Assembly (NCBI GenBank): GCA_036794395.1
Contig: DAIRGS010000124.1
Location: 1-19,458 of the forward strand
Origin: DASXMX01 sp036794395
GTDB taxonomy: Bacteria > Planctomycetota > Phycisphaerae > Tepidisphaerales > Tepidisphaeraceae
Direction: 5' to 3'
DNA: 19,458 bases
A program made the translations under genes and the position numbers. Under the pieces are notes generated by a model. It saw nothing but the letters and a program-made list of their open reading frames with translations, searched no databases and was not told the DNA's origin. Positions 1 through 6,885 of the stretch are shown here, one piece after another (within the stretch, counting starts at the first letter, position 1; the number at the start of each line of letters is the position of its first letter).

Positions 1-431
1 TGCGGGTGAAGGCGGCGTCGATGGATGATCCGGTGGCGCAGCTGTCGGGGGGGAATCAGCAGAAGATCGTGCTGGCGAAATGGCTGGGGAGGGAGCCGGG
101 GTTATTGATCGCCGATGAGCCGACGCGCGGGGTGGATGTGGGGGCGAAGGCGGCGCTGCATGAAGTGCTGGATGAATTGGCGGGGAACGGGATTGGGGTG
201 CTTTTGATTTCTTCGGAATTGCCGGAGGTAATTAATCTTTCGACGCGGATTTTGGTTTTGAGGGAGGGGAGAGTTGTTGGGGAAGTTTCGAGGGGGGAGG
301 CGACGCAGGAGACGGTGATGAGGATGATGGCGGGAGGAGGTGGGGGAGAGGGGAGACAAGGAGAGGGGGAGAGGGGGAGAAATGACGAAATTCGAATGAC
401 GAATGAAATTCGAAATTCGAAATTCGAATGA
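1..431 (+). CDS. Sugar ABC transporter ATP-binding protein, C-terminal part (RbsA/MglA type)
   Basis: This is the 3' end of a gene that starts before the window; the frame is open from base 3. It shows the ABC signature LSGGNQQK followed by the Walker B stretch LLIADEPTRGVDVGAK and the switch region LLISSELPEV. That exact wording is typical of the second nucleotide-binding domain of the double-domain ATPases for ribose, galactose or xylose uptake (RbsA, MglA, XylG). It would sit on the cytoplasmic face and power a sugar permease. Family members usually stop shortly after a motif like GEVSRGEATQETVMRMM. Here the frame continues for about 35 further residues made of Gly/Glu/Arg runs and of translated repeat DNA (NDEIRMTNEIRNSKFE), so the natural stop appears to have been lost or displaced. 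The substrate cannot be told from this fragment. Confidence 0.9.
   Translation, partial: RVKAASMDDPVAQLSGGNQQKIVLAKWLGREPGLLIADEPTRGVDVGAKAALHEVLDELAGNGIGVLLISSELPEVINLSTRILVLREGRVVGEVSRGEATQETVMRMMAGGGGGEGRQGEGERGRNDEIRMTNEIRNSKFE
332..382 (+). repeat. Purine-only tract
   Basis: Of 51 bases all but two (t341 and c357) are purines, mostly runs of g with single a. It encodes the Gly/Glu/Arg-rich tail of the ABC ATPase. It has the composition of low-complexity DNA that can form triplex structures, but no function is shown. Confidence 0.6.
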
Positions 432-435
432 CGAA
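381..435. repeat. Short interspersed repeat built from aatgacgaa and attcgaa units
   Basis: Three copies of aatgacgaa (381-389, 395-403, 427-435) are separated by copies of attcgaa. The block supplies the last codons and the tga stop (429-431) of the ABC ATPase frame. It looks like an intergenic repeat that has moved into, or next to, the gene end. From general knowledge, similar attcgaa/gacgaa blocks are common between genes of planctomycetes and related bacteria; I could not search for other copies. Confidence 0.7.
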
Positions 436-493
436 ACGGGGGTGTTATTTTGAAGGCGTTGAGAAATGCGCGGCGTGTGAGAGGCGCCTGGCA

Positions 494-573
494 ATCGCCC
501 TCACCCCGGCCCGCTCGCGGGCAGTCGCTCATTCCGCTCACTTCTCCCGGGGGGAGAGGGGAAAGAGGGTGAT
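494..573. repeat. Fold-back repeat between convergent genes
   Basis: An outer stem pairs atcgccctc (494-502) with gagggtgat (565-573), with one mismatch. Inside are two further small stems: cccgc with gcggg (510-521) and tctccc with gggaga (543-557). The result is a cloverleaf-like fold in the gap between the ABC gene (plus) and lptE (minus). It resembles REP-type palindromic elements and could also serve as a transcription terminator, although no T-run follows it. Confidence 0.55.
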
Positions 574-589
574 CACGTTTTGCATCCGG

Positions 590-1153
590 TTACTTGGGAG
601 GGGTGGTTTTGCCCCAGGGGGCCTGGAGTTCTTCTACGATGGCCAGGGCTAGTTTTTCTATGTTGTCCTGGGTGCCTACGGAGGGGTCTTCGCCGAGGGT
701 GGGGTAGTAGGGGGCGCTTTGTTCGAAGCCTCGGCGTTCGACGTAGATTTGGCCGGTGCGGAGGTCTTTCCAGGTGAAGTTGACGGTGATGAGGAAGAGT
801 TGTTCCTGGGGGAGTGCGTTGAAGGGGCTGCGGCTGATGTTGTTGACGCGGGTGCTCATGATCTCGCCTTCGAGGAGCGTGTCGGCGCGTTCTTTTGGGG
901 CGACATGGTAGGGCGTGCGGCTCTCGAGCTGGGTGATGACTGCCTTGGATAAGTTGAACTCGAGGCCGCGATTGAAGGTTTTGTTGGAGAAGATGGGAAC
1001 GGCGACGGTGCGGACGTTTTCGCGGTAGATGCTGTTGGAGGGGCTGGATTGGGAGAATGAGTTGCCGTTGTCGGACCAGGCGTAGCCGCAACCGGGGAGG
1101 GTTAGGAGGGGGAGAAGAATGAGGAAGCGGGTCGGCGAGCAGTTGAGATTCAT
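590..1153 (-). CDS. lptE: LPS-assembly lipoprotein LptE-like
   Basis: A 187-residue lipoprotein. The signal peptide has a hydrophobic core at about 10-19 and a lipobox LPGC, so Cys22 would be lipidated and the protein anchored in the outer membrane. The mature part opens with CGYAW and then carries VRTVAVPIFSNKTFNRGLEF, a pattern I recognise from LptE-family proteins; a segment ADTLLEGEI follows. LptE plugs and stabilises the LptD beta-barrel that places lipopolysaccharide in the outer leaflet. The start ATG overlaps the stop of the preceding gene by 4 bases (ATGA), so the two are probably translationally coupled. LptD is not in the window. The family call is firm; the LPS role is inferred from the family. 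Confidence 0.82.
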   Translation of the reverse strand: MNLNCSPTRFLILLPLLTLPGCGYAWSDNGNSFSQSSPSNSIYRENVRTVAVPIFSNKTFNRGLEFNLSKAVITQLESRTPYHVAPKERADTLLEGEIMSTRVNNISRSPFNALPQEQLFLITVNFTWKDLRTGQIYVERRGFEQSAPYYPTLGEDPSVGTQDNIEKLALAIVEELQAPWGKTTPPK

Positions 1154-1659
1154 TTCTCCTCCGGATCCACAACCACGACACGCATGGGCTTTTGCGCGAG
1201 CTTGAACTTGCGAAGTTGTGGAAATGCAATGAACCAGATGAACATGAGGATTAGCAACCAGGGTATCAGTGGAAGGATCATGTTCGACAAGGTGCTGTTG
1301 GTCTGTTCGACGCGGACCTCTGCGCCAGAATTATCCATCAGCCAATGCACAAATTCCCAGTTGCCGCTTAAGCCGGGAGGCAGCGGCGTGCGGAAATTGC
1401 TGATGCCGGCATTTCTGGACAACGGCGTGCGAAATGTACCTGAGATCTCATCCCCGTCGAGATTGATGCTGGCAACGTTGGATTTTCGCACTTCGCCGTA
1501 AAACGTTGAAAGCGAAATGGATGGGCCAGCGGCGTTTTGCTTAAGCCCCACAAAAAGAAACAACGCCAGCGCGAAGAAGAGGATCGAGCCAACCAGTAAA
1601 GTGCGGATGCGCCCAGATCTGGGCGCGAACGGCGATGCATTGCCGAGAAATTGGCTCAT
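1150..1659 (-). CDS. FtsH extracellular-domain-like membrane protein without AAA or protease domain
   Basis: A 169-residue protein with two membrane segments (about 20-38 and 128-146) enclosing an exported loop (about 45-122). The loop reads ISLSTFYGEVRKSNVASI, then GDEISGTFRTPL and FRTPLPPG, which is the layout of the N-terminal region of the FtsH protease. After the second membrane segment there are only about 23 residues ending DPEEK. The AAA+ ATPase and zinc protease domains are absent, so it cannot be an FtsH enzyme. It may bind FtsH or act alone as a small membrane protein. I chose the start at 1659 because it gives a clean N-terminus and a 4-base ATGA overlap with the upstream gene; an in-frame extension to 1938 is Pro/Arg-rich shadow sequence inside that gene. 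Its downstream end overlaps lptE in the same way. Confidence 0.75.
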   Translation of the reverse strand: MSQFLGNASPFAPRSGRIRTLLVGSILFFALALFLFVGLKQNAAGPSISLSTFYGEVRKSNVASINLDGDEISGTFRTPLSRNAGISNFRTPLPPGLSGNWEFVHWLMDNSGAEVRVEQTNSTLSNMILPLIPWLLILMFIWFIAFPQLRKFKLAQKPMRVVVVDPEEK

Positions 1660-2681
1660 CGCTTTTTCCCCGAAAGATTTGGCATTGGTGGATTGGGCTC
1701 TGGTGTTGGCTGTGCGGCGGCTTCTGGGTTGCTGGGTGGGGGGGGTGGGTCGGTTAGATATTTGGCGGGGATGGTGGTGAGTTGTTTTTGGGCGGAGACG
1801 GCTTCGGACGAATTGGGGTAGGTTTGGAGGACGTACCGATACATGTAAACCGCGCCGCGTGTTTTGCCGGTACGGCGGTAGAAGTCGGCGGTGAGGTATG
1901 CCTTGCGGGCGAGGTCGGAGTCGATGTGGGCGATCCACTGGGGGACGTTGTTCTCGGCGGCAAGATTGGGATACTGGATCTGGATGGCTTTGAATTGGGA
2001 GCGGGCGTCGATCAGGGGTGTTGCGTCGAAGCGGGGGCCGTGAAAGCGCGCGAGGGATGAGAAGGCCTGGCGGAGTCGGATTTGGGGGACGTCGTTGCTA
2101 CGGGGGTAACTTCGGAGGAAGGCTTCGTAGGCATCGCCGGCCAGATCAAATTGTGAGGTGTTGAAGTAGAAATCGGCCGTTCGGCGGAGGGCCTGTTCGG
2201 CGATTGGAGAGCCGGTGGAGCGCTCCTGGATGCGGAAGAGCATTTCGATGGCTTCTTCTTCCATGGAGACGATGGGGAAGCCCCAAAACGTGTCTTTACG
2301 GCCATTTAGATAATCGTCGGCGATGTCGTATTGGAGCTCCATGGCGGCTGGGTAGAGCTTGCTTGCGGGATAGCTGTCCAAAAGCTCGTCAAGATGGTAG
2401 AAGGACCGTACCCGTTCGCCATTCTGGAAGTAAACTTGGGCTAGAAGGTACAAACCTCTGTCGCGATCTGGCGCGACCGGGTGACTGACGAGCCAGGGTA
2501 CAATCAGGTCGTGGGCCGGTTTCCAATGATGGGCTTCGAGAAGGGCCTGGGCCCGATCGAGCGTTGGATTGGCGGACAAATCTGCGGCCGGGCGCGTAGA
2601 GGGCATTTCCGGCGGCGGTGCTGAACGGGCACTTGACGTAAGCAACGGCACGATAAGGATCAAGGCGGCCCGAACGATCAT
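1656..2681 (-). CDS. BamD-like TPR repeat periplasmic protein
   Basis: A 341-residue protein that starts with a signal peptide, LILIVPLLTSSARSA, probably cut near residue 21. Helical repeats follow: residues 40-110 (AQALLEAHHWKPAHDLI and a YLLAQVYFQNGERVRSFYHL hairpin), 140-195 and 225-300. Each ends in motifs such as LLDSYPASK, FLRSYPRSND and VLQTYPNSSE, the tetratricopeptide pattern of BamD/YbgF-type proteins. The C-terminal 30 residues are proline-rich. BamD normally carries a lipobox cysteine; none is visible here, so it may be soluble in the periplasm. An upstream in-frame ATG (2720) and a longer form (2816) exist, but the signal peptide begins at 2681. It is first in the operon with the FtsH-like protein and lptE, which suggests an outer-membrane biogenesis role. 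The exact role is inference. Confidence 0.72.
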   Translation of the reverse strand: MIVRAALILIVPLLTSSARSAPPPEMPSTRPAADLSANPTLDRAQALLEAHHWKPAHDLIVPWLVSHPVAPDRDRGLYLLAQVYFQNGERVRSFYHLDELLDSYPASKLYPAAMELQYDIADDYLNGRKDTFWGFPIVSMEEEAIEMLFRIQERSTGSPIAEQALRRTADFYFNTSQFDLAGDAYEAFLRSYPRSNDVPQIRLRQAFSSLARFHGPRFDATPLIDARSQFKAIQIQYPNLAAENNVPQWIAHIDSDLARKAYLTADFYRRTGKTRGAVYMYRYVLQTYPNSSEAVSAQKQLTTIPAKYLTDPPPPPSNPEAAAQPTPEPNPPMPNLSGKKR

Positions 2682-2847
2682 ACGGCGGATTCTAATTGCG
2701 GCTGTGGCTGATGCAAACATGGATGGACCAGAACACACCTGAACGAACAACGGGCGGCGGCTGGCGATAGTAGAACTAGATGCTGCAACCCCTCGGTTCG
2801 GAAGCCGTCTGTCCACTCAATATTCTAGATGAAGGTGAGGCGCAGCT
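2682..2847. promoter_or_regulatory. Divergent promoter region between envelope operon and secretion operon
   Basis: This 166-base gap separates the minus-strand BamD-like gene from plus-strand gspE and must hold both promoters. A weak sigma-70-like pair toward gspE may be ttcgga (2797-2802) and tattct (2821-2826) with an 18-base spacer. A good Shine-Dalgarno, ggtgagg (2834-2840), lies 7 bases before the TTG start of gspE. No clear operator was seen. Confidence 0.4.
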
Positions 2848-4593
2848 TTGAACGATATCATTGCCATTCTCTCACGCGACGGGCTTTTCGACGAGAAGGC
2901 CGTTTCGCATGTTCGCGATGCTCTGGCGGAGGGGAAGCCACTGGATGAGGCGTTGCGCGCCTCGTCGAATGGCAACGGCACGCCGGGGGTGCCTGAGGAG
3001 AAACTGCTCCGCACGCTGGCGGATTATTTCCACGTTCAATTTGTCGATCTTGAAAACGCAAACCCGCCCAAGGAACTTTTGTCGCGGTTTCCGGTTCGGG
3101 TGCTGCTTGCACATGGGTTGCTTCCGTGGCGTGAGGAGCCGGATGGTTCGGTTCTGATTGTTACGAGCAAGATTTTTGATACGACGGGGTTGGACGAGCT
3201 GCGGCTTTCATCGGGTATTGAGGTTCGGCCGGCCCTGGCGCCGGCGGGGGAAATCGATCGGGCGTGCAAGCGGTTGCTGGGTGTGGGTGCGGACACGCTG
3301 CAATCAATGGGCGTGAACGACGACGACGTCATGGTCATCGAGACCAACGACGAAGACCTCGATCTGACCAGCGCGACCGCGGCAGCGCAGGATGCATCGA
3401 TTATCCGGTTTGTGAACCAGGTTATGGCCGAGGCGCTGGAGCTTCGGGCAACGGACGTTCACGTTGAGCCGTTCGAGGCACAACTGCGGGTGCGGTATCG
3501 CGTGGACGGCGTGCTTCAGGAAGCGAACATTCCGGCGCAGGTTCGGAAGTTTCACGCGGCGATTGTTTCGCGTCTGAAAATTCTTTCGCATCTGGATATT
3601 GCCGAGAAGCGCGTGCCGCAGGACGGGCGCATTCGATTGAAGGTGGCGGGCCGCGAAATCGACTTGCGCGTATCTGTCATTCCGATGATCCACGGCGAAG
3701 CGGTCGTGCTTCGTATTCTGGATCGCGGCGACGCGATTCTCGGGTTGGAACACTTGGGTTTCGCCAAGCGAGATGCTCGGGCCTGGGAAGAAGTTATTCA
3801 GCTGCCGCACGGGATTATCTTGGTGACCGGGCCGACCGGTTCCGGTAAGACCACGACGCTTTACGCGGCCCTTTCCAAGATCAATACGGTCGATCAGAAG
3901 ATCATTACGATTGAAGACCCGGTTGAATATCAGCTTCGTGGGATCAACCAGATCCAGGTGAATACAAAGGCGAATCTGACGTTCGGAGCGGGGCTTCGCG
4001 CGATATTGCGTCACGATCCGGACGTTATTCTGATCGGTGAAATTCGCGATCGCGAGACGGCGGACATTGCGGTGCAGTCATCACTCACGGGTCACCTGGT
4101 GTTCAGCACACTGCACACCAACGATGCTCCGGGTGCGATTACACGTTTGATTGAAATGGGGATTGAGCCGTACCTGGTTGCGTCGACGGTGGAAATGATC
4201 GTGGCGCAGCGACTGGTGCGCGTGATCTGCAAGCAGTGCAAGGAAGTCGCACCGCCGGCGGATCTTGAAGCGATGGCATCGACGGGCATCACCAACCTTC
4301 CGGAAGTGGTGTATCGGGGCAAGGGATGCCGAAACTGTCTGGGTACGGGATATCGCGGGCGTCAGGGTGTGTTTGAACTGATGCCGGTGACGGAAGAAAT
4401 TCGCGAGCTGACGCTGGAGCGCGTATCGGCCGGTAAGATTCGCGAAGTGGCGATGCGGCAGGGAATGAACAGCCTTCGCGGTGACGGTTGGCGGCTGGTG
4501 GGCGAGGGCCGGACGACGGTTGAGGAAGTGATGCGATTGACGAAGGACGAATCGGCCGTGGCAGGCGCGTCGGCGATGGGCATCAATATGTAA
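2848..4593 (+). CDS. gspE: Type II secretion system ATPase GspE
   Basis: A 581-residue hexameric ATPase of the secretion/type IV pilus family, acting on the cytoplasmic side of the inner membrane to drive pseudopilus assembly. Residues 45-145 form the usual N-terminal domain. The motor domain shows Walker A GPTGSGKTT (328-336), Asp box ITIEDPVEYQ (353-362), Walker B DVILIGEIRD (392-401) and His box GHLVFSTLHTNDA (415-427). A zinc-binding tetracysteine motif follows as CKQC (461-464) and CRNC (494-497). All catalytic elements are intact. The start is TTG, chosen because of the strong Shine-Dalgarno ggtgagg 7 bases upstream. It opens a nine-gene gsp operon. GspE and PilB are close relatives; the following gspF-M genes favour type II secretion. 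Confidence 0.95.
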   Translation: MNDIIAILSRDGLFDEKAVSHVRDALAEGKPLDEALRASSNGNGTPGVPEEKLLRTLADYFHVQFVDLENANPPKELLSRFPVRVLLAHGLLPWREEPDGSVLIVTSKIFDTTGLDELRLSSGIEVRPALAPAGEIDRACKRLLGVGADTLQSMGVNDDDVMVIETNDEDLDLTSATAAAQDASIIRFVNQVMAEALELRATDVHVEPFEAQLRVRYRVDGVLQEANIPAQVRKFHAAIVSRLKILSHLDIAEKRVPQDGRIRLKVAGREIDLRVSVIPMIHGEAVVLRILDRGDAILGLEHLGFAKRDARAWEEVIQLPHGIILVTGPTGSGKTTTLYAALSKINTVDQKIITIEDPVEYQLRGINQIQVNTKANLTFGAGLRAILRHDPDVILIGEIRDRETADIAVQSSLTGHLVFSTLHTNDAPGAITRLIEMGIEPYLVASTVEMIVAQRLVRVICKQCKEVAPPADLEAMASTGITNLPEVVYRGKGCRNCLGTGYRGRQGVFELMPVTEEIRELTLERVSAGKIREVAMRQGMNSLRGDGWRLVGEGRTTVEEVMRLTKDESAVAGASAMGINM

Positions 4594-4613
4594 AGGGGCC
4601 GATTTTGCGATAT

Positions 4614-4651
4614 TGCCGGGCGTAAACGGTGCTTAACCGTGGAAGCCGGCA
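4614..4651 (+). other. Nested hairpin in the gspE-gspF gap
   Basis: An inner stem acggt (4626-4630) with accgt (4636-4640) and an outer stem tgccgg (4614-4619) with ccggca (4646-4651) form a two-tier hairpin. This is the largest gap between two genes in the gsp operon apart from the gspI-gspJ insert. There is no T-run, so it is more likely an RNA-processing or stability element than a terminator. Function is inferred only from position. Confidence 0.35.
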
Positions 4652-4686
4652 GAGGCGCTGCGGTACTAAATCACCGGAATAAACGA

Positions 4687-5916
4687 ATGACGATGAGCTT
4701 TGCATATACCGCGGTTGGAGCCAAAGGCGAGAAGACGTCGGGGACGCTCTCTGCCGAGAGTAAGGCCGCGGCGATTGCGCAGGTTGTGCAGCGTGGATTG
4801 CATCCGGTCAGCATGACGGAGCAAAACGCCAAGTCCGCGGCGAAAGTGGCGGCCGCGTCGCAAGCGGCAAAGCCGGGGCGGGTTCCCCAGCGGGCGGTTG
4901 AAGCATTTACGCGTGATCTGGCAAATCTTCTGGCTGGGGGCGTGCCATTGTCCCGCGCGCTGAGTCTGCTCAAGCGCGAAGCCAGCTCGCCGGCGGTTAA
5001 GCACCTGTGGGGTGTCATCCACGATGATGTGGTGGGCGGCACGGCACTGGCCGATGCGATGGGCAAATGGCCGAAGAGTTTTTCGCCGGTTTATGTCGCG
5101 ATGGTGCGGGCGGGTGAGGCGGGCGGGTTCCTTGACGTTGTGCTGTCACAGATCGCCGAGTTCCGCGCTCGTGAGGCGGATCTGAAGGGCAAGGTCAAAG
5201 CCGCACTGGTTTACCCGGCGGTGTTGGGTTGCCTGGCGGTGCTGGTTCTTATCTTCCTTCTGACGTTTTTCATTCCGAGATTTTCGAAGATGTTCAATGA
5301 GTTCGGCGCCGAGCTTCCCGCGCTGACGCAATTCATTATCGGCCTCAGCAATATTGTAAAGCATTACGGCCTGTATCTACTTGTGGCGGGTGTGATCCTG
5401 GTCGTATTTCTCAAGCGTGCGTTTGCCACCGACACCGGTCGTCGGCGACTGGAGATGACCATCCTGGCCGTTCCGATCCTCGGCCGCGTGATTTCGCACT
5501 TTGCGTTGATTCGCTTCTGCCGGATGCTCGGCACGCTGGTTGGTGCGGGCGTTCCCCTCATTGCCTCGCTTAAGGTGGCCCGCGAGGCGATCGGCAATCA
5601 AACCCTGGCCGATACCGTGTCCAGCGCAATCGATCAGGTGCAACGCGGCCAGGCATTGTCCAAAGCCTTGTCGGAGAGCGACAGGCTATTTCCCGCCTCC
5701 GTAGTTGAGACGATCGCTGTAGCCGAGGAAACAGGCCGCCTCGACAAGGAACTGGTCCGAATCGCGACTTCGTTCGAGGGCGATCTGGACCGTCAACTTC
5801 GTATGCTTGTGGCAGTGCTTGAACCCTTGCTGTTGTTCGTGATGGCCGGCGTCATTGGAACAGTTGTGATGGGGATGCTTCTGCCGATCTTTAACCTCCA
5901 AGACCTCGTTAAATAG
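4687..5916 (+). CDS. gspF: Type II secretion system inner-membrane platform protein GspF
   Basis: A 409-residue polytopic inner-membrane protein that contacts GspE and forms the platform on which the pseudopilus is built. It has two repeats of the T2SSF fold: residues about 73-196, starting AFTRDLANLLAGGVPLSRAL, and about 275-399, starting IRFCRMLGTLVGAGVPLIAS. Membrane segments lie near 177-196, 228-245 and 372-399. The sentence MVRAGEAGGFLDVVL and its second copy AVAEETGRLDKEL are hallmark motifs of the family. The start at 4687 (ATG, with ggaa about 8 bases upstream) is preferred over a GTG at 4639, because homologues begin just before FAYTAVGAKG. It is separated from gspE by about 90 bases and followed closely by gspG. 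Confidence 0.95.
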   Translation: MTMSFAYTAVGAKGEKTSGTLSAESKAAAIAQVVQRGLHPVSMTEQNAKSAAKVAAASQAAKPGRVPQRAVEAFTRDLANLLAGGVPLSRALSLLKREASSPAVKHLWGVIHDDVVGGTALADAMGKWPKSFSPVYVAMVRAGEAGGFLDVVLSQIAEFRAREADLKGKVKAALVYPAVLGCLAVLVLIFLLTFFIPRFSKMFNEFGAELPALTQFIIGLSNIVKHYGLYLLVAGVILVVFLKRAFATDTGRRRLEMTILAVPILGRVISHFALIRFCRMLGTLVGAGVPLIASLKVAREAIGNQTLADTVSSAIDQVQRGQALSKALSESDRLFPASVVETIAVAEETGRLDKELVRIATSFEGDLDRQLRMLVAVLEPLLLFVMAGVIGTVVMGMLLPIFNLQDLVK

Positions 5917-5930
5917 TTCGGAGTACATCT

Positions 5931-6368
5931 ATGCAATACCAGCACGTGCGAACGAATCGCAATCGCGGTTTTACCCTCATCGAACTTCTGCTCGTCATGG
6001 TGATCCTTGCGATCCTGGCGGCGGTGGTGGTGCCTAAGATGGTCGGGCGCGGCGAACAGGCGAAAGAATCCGCGGCCAAGACCGGCATCACCAGCATCGA
6101 AACCGCGCTCAACACGTTTGAGGTGGACAACGGCCACTTCCCCAGCAGTGAGGAAGGCTTGGGCGCCCTGATGACTCAGCCGGGCAATACCCCGAATTGG
6201 CATGGGGCTTATCTCCTGCACCCACCGATTGACCCATGGGGGAGCCCTTACGTCTATACCTACCCGGGCCAGCACAATGCGACGAGTTACGACATCTACA
6301 CGACTTCCGGGGGCAAGGACAGCAGTGGCAATCTCATCAATAACTGGAACGTCGCCGGGGTTCAGTAG
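5931..6368 (+). CDS. gspG: Major pseudopilin GspG
   Basis: A 145-residue prepilin-like protein. The leader MQYQHVRTNRNRG ends at Gly13, followed by FTLIELLLVMVILAILAAVV, so prepilin peptidase should cut after Gly13 and methylate Phe14; Glu at +5 is present. The C-terminal part has the GspG pattern NTFEVDNGHFPSSEEGLGAL, then IDPWGSPYVYTYPG and a short calcium-loop-like end, GGKDSSGNLINNW. It is expected to be the main subunit of the periplasmic pseudopilus. The start is ATG, 14 bases after the gspF stop. Its final ~44 bases probably overlap the start of gspH in another frame. Confidence 0.95.
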   Translation: MQYQHVRTNRNRGFTLIELLLVMVILAILAAVVVPKMVGRGEQAKESAAKTGITSIETALNTFEVDNGHFPSSEEGLGALMTQPGNTPNWHGAYLLHPPIDPWGSPYVYTYPGQHNATSYDIYTTSGGKDSSGNLINNWNVAGVQ

Positions 6369-6885
6369 CACCCCATTAAATCGCCAAAGAGGCTTCACGC
6401 TGTTGGAGCTGATTCTGGTGATGGCGATCATTGCGATCATCGTGGGCCTATCGATTCCATCGCTTCATGGTTTCGCCCAGGGTCGCCGTACGACTGCTTG
6501 TGCGGATCAGATTCAGGCACTGACGCAGTACGCGCATACGCAGGCGATCACGCGCGGCACGGTTTACCGGTTGAACATCAAGCCGGCGGCCCTGAATGGC
6601 CCGGCTACTTACTGGCTGACCGTGCAACAGGAAGATGGCCAGTTCGGACCGACGGGCGACTCGCTGGGATTGGAATTTCGGGCGCCCGAAGGGGTAGACC
6701 TGAGCTGGAACGCCCCGCAGCAGCCAGACGGGCAGTATATCCAGTTCCAGTCGACGGGCCGAACCGACCCGGCAACGATTCGCGTTCAGGGTCCGGACAG
6801 GCAGCTGATTCTGATCGGCTGCCCGTCTGCCACCGAGATGTTTAAGATAATGACGCCTGCCGAAGCGCAATCGTTGGGATTATGA
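6325..6885 (+). CDS. gspH: Minor pseudopilin GspH
   Basis: The protein has the class III signal QRGFTLLELILVMAIIAIIV, with processing after the Gly of QRG and Glu at +5. A GspH-type beta-rich globular domain of about 140 residues follows, with segments such as QALTQYAHTQAITRG and YIQFQSTGRTDPATIRV. No ATG lies between the gspG stop and the prepilin motif in this frame. The nearest usable start is a GTG at 6325, giving a 186-residue product with a 23-residue leader and a 44-base overlap with gspG. The frame is open further upstream, to 6202, inside gspG. The start is therefore uncertain, but the gene is not. The stop overlaps the ATG of gspI by 4 bases. In known systems GspH joins GspI, J and K at the pseudopilus tip. 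Confidence 0.85.
   Translation: MAISSITGTSPGFSSTPLNRQRGFTLLELILVMAIIAIIVGLSIPSLHGFAQGRRTTACADQIQALTQYAHTQAITRGTVYRLNIKPAALNGPATYWLTVQQEDGQFGPTGDSLGLEFRAPEGVDLSWNAPQQPDGQYIQFQSTGRTDPATIRVQGPDRQLILIGCPSATEMFKIMTPAEAQSLGL

Noticed and set aside
381..435. Regularly spaced short repeats that might suggest a CRISPR array
   Set aside because: Units are only 7-9 bases with spacing of a few bases and no unique spacers of about 30 bases; no cas genes are nearby.
573..1229. A 218-codon minus-strand frame over lptE
   Set aside because: It is Arg/Pro/His-rich shadow sequence in another frame of the LptE gene, which has a clear lipobox and family motifs.
1660..1938. N-terminal extension of the FtsH-like protein
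   Set aside because: It is Pro/Arg/Thr-rich, lies wholly within the BamD-like gene, and the ATG at 1659 forms a typical 4-base overlap.
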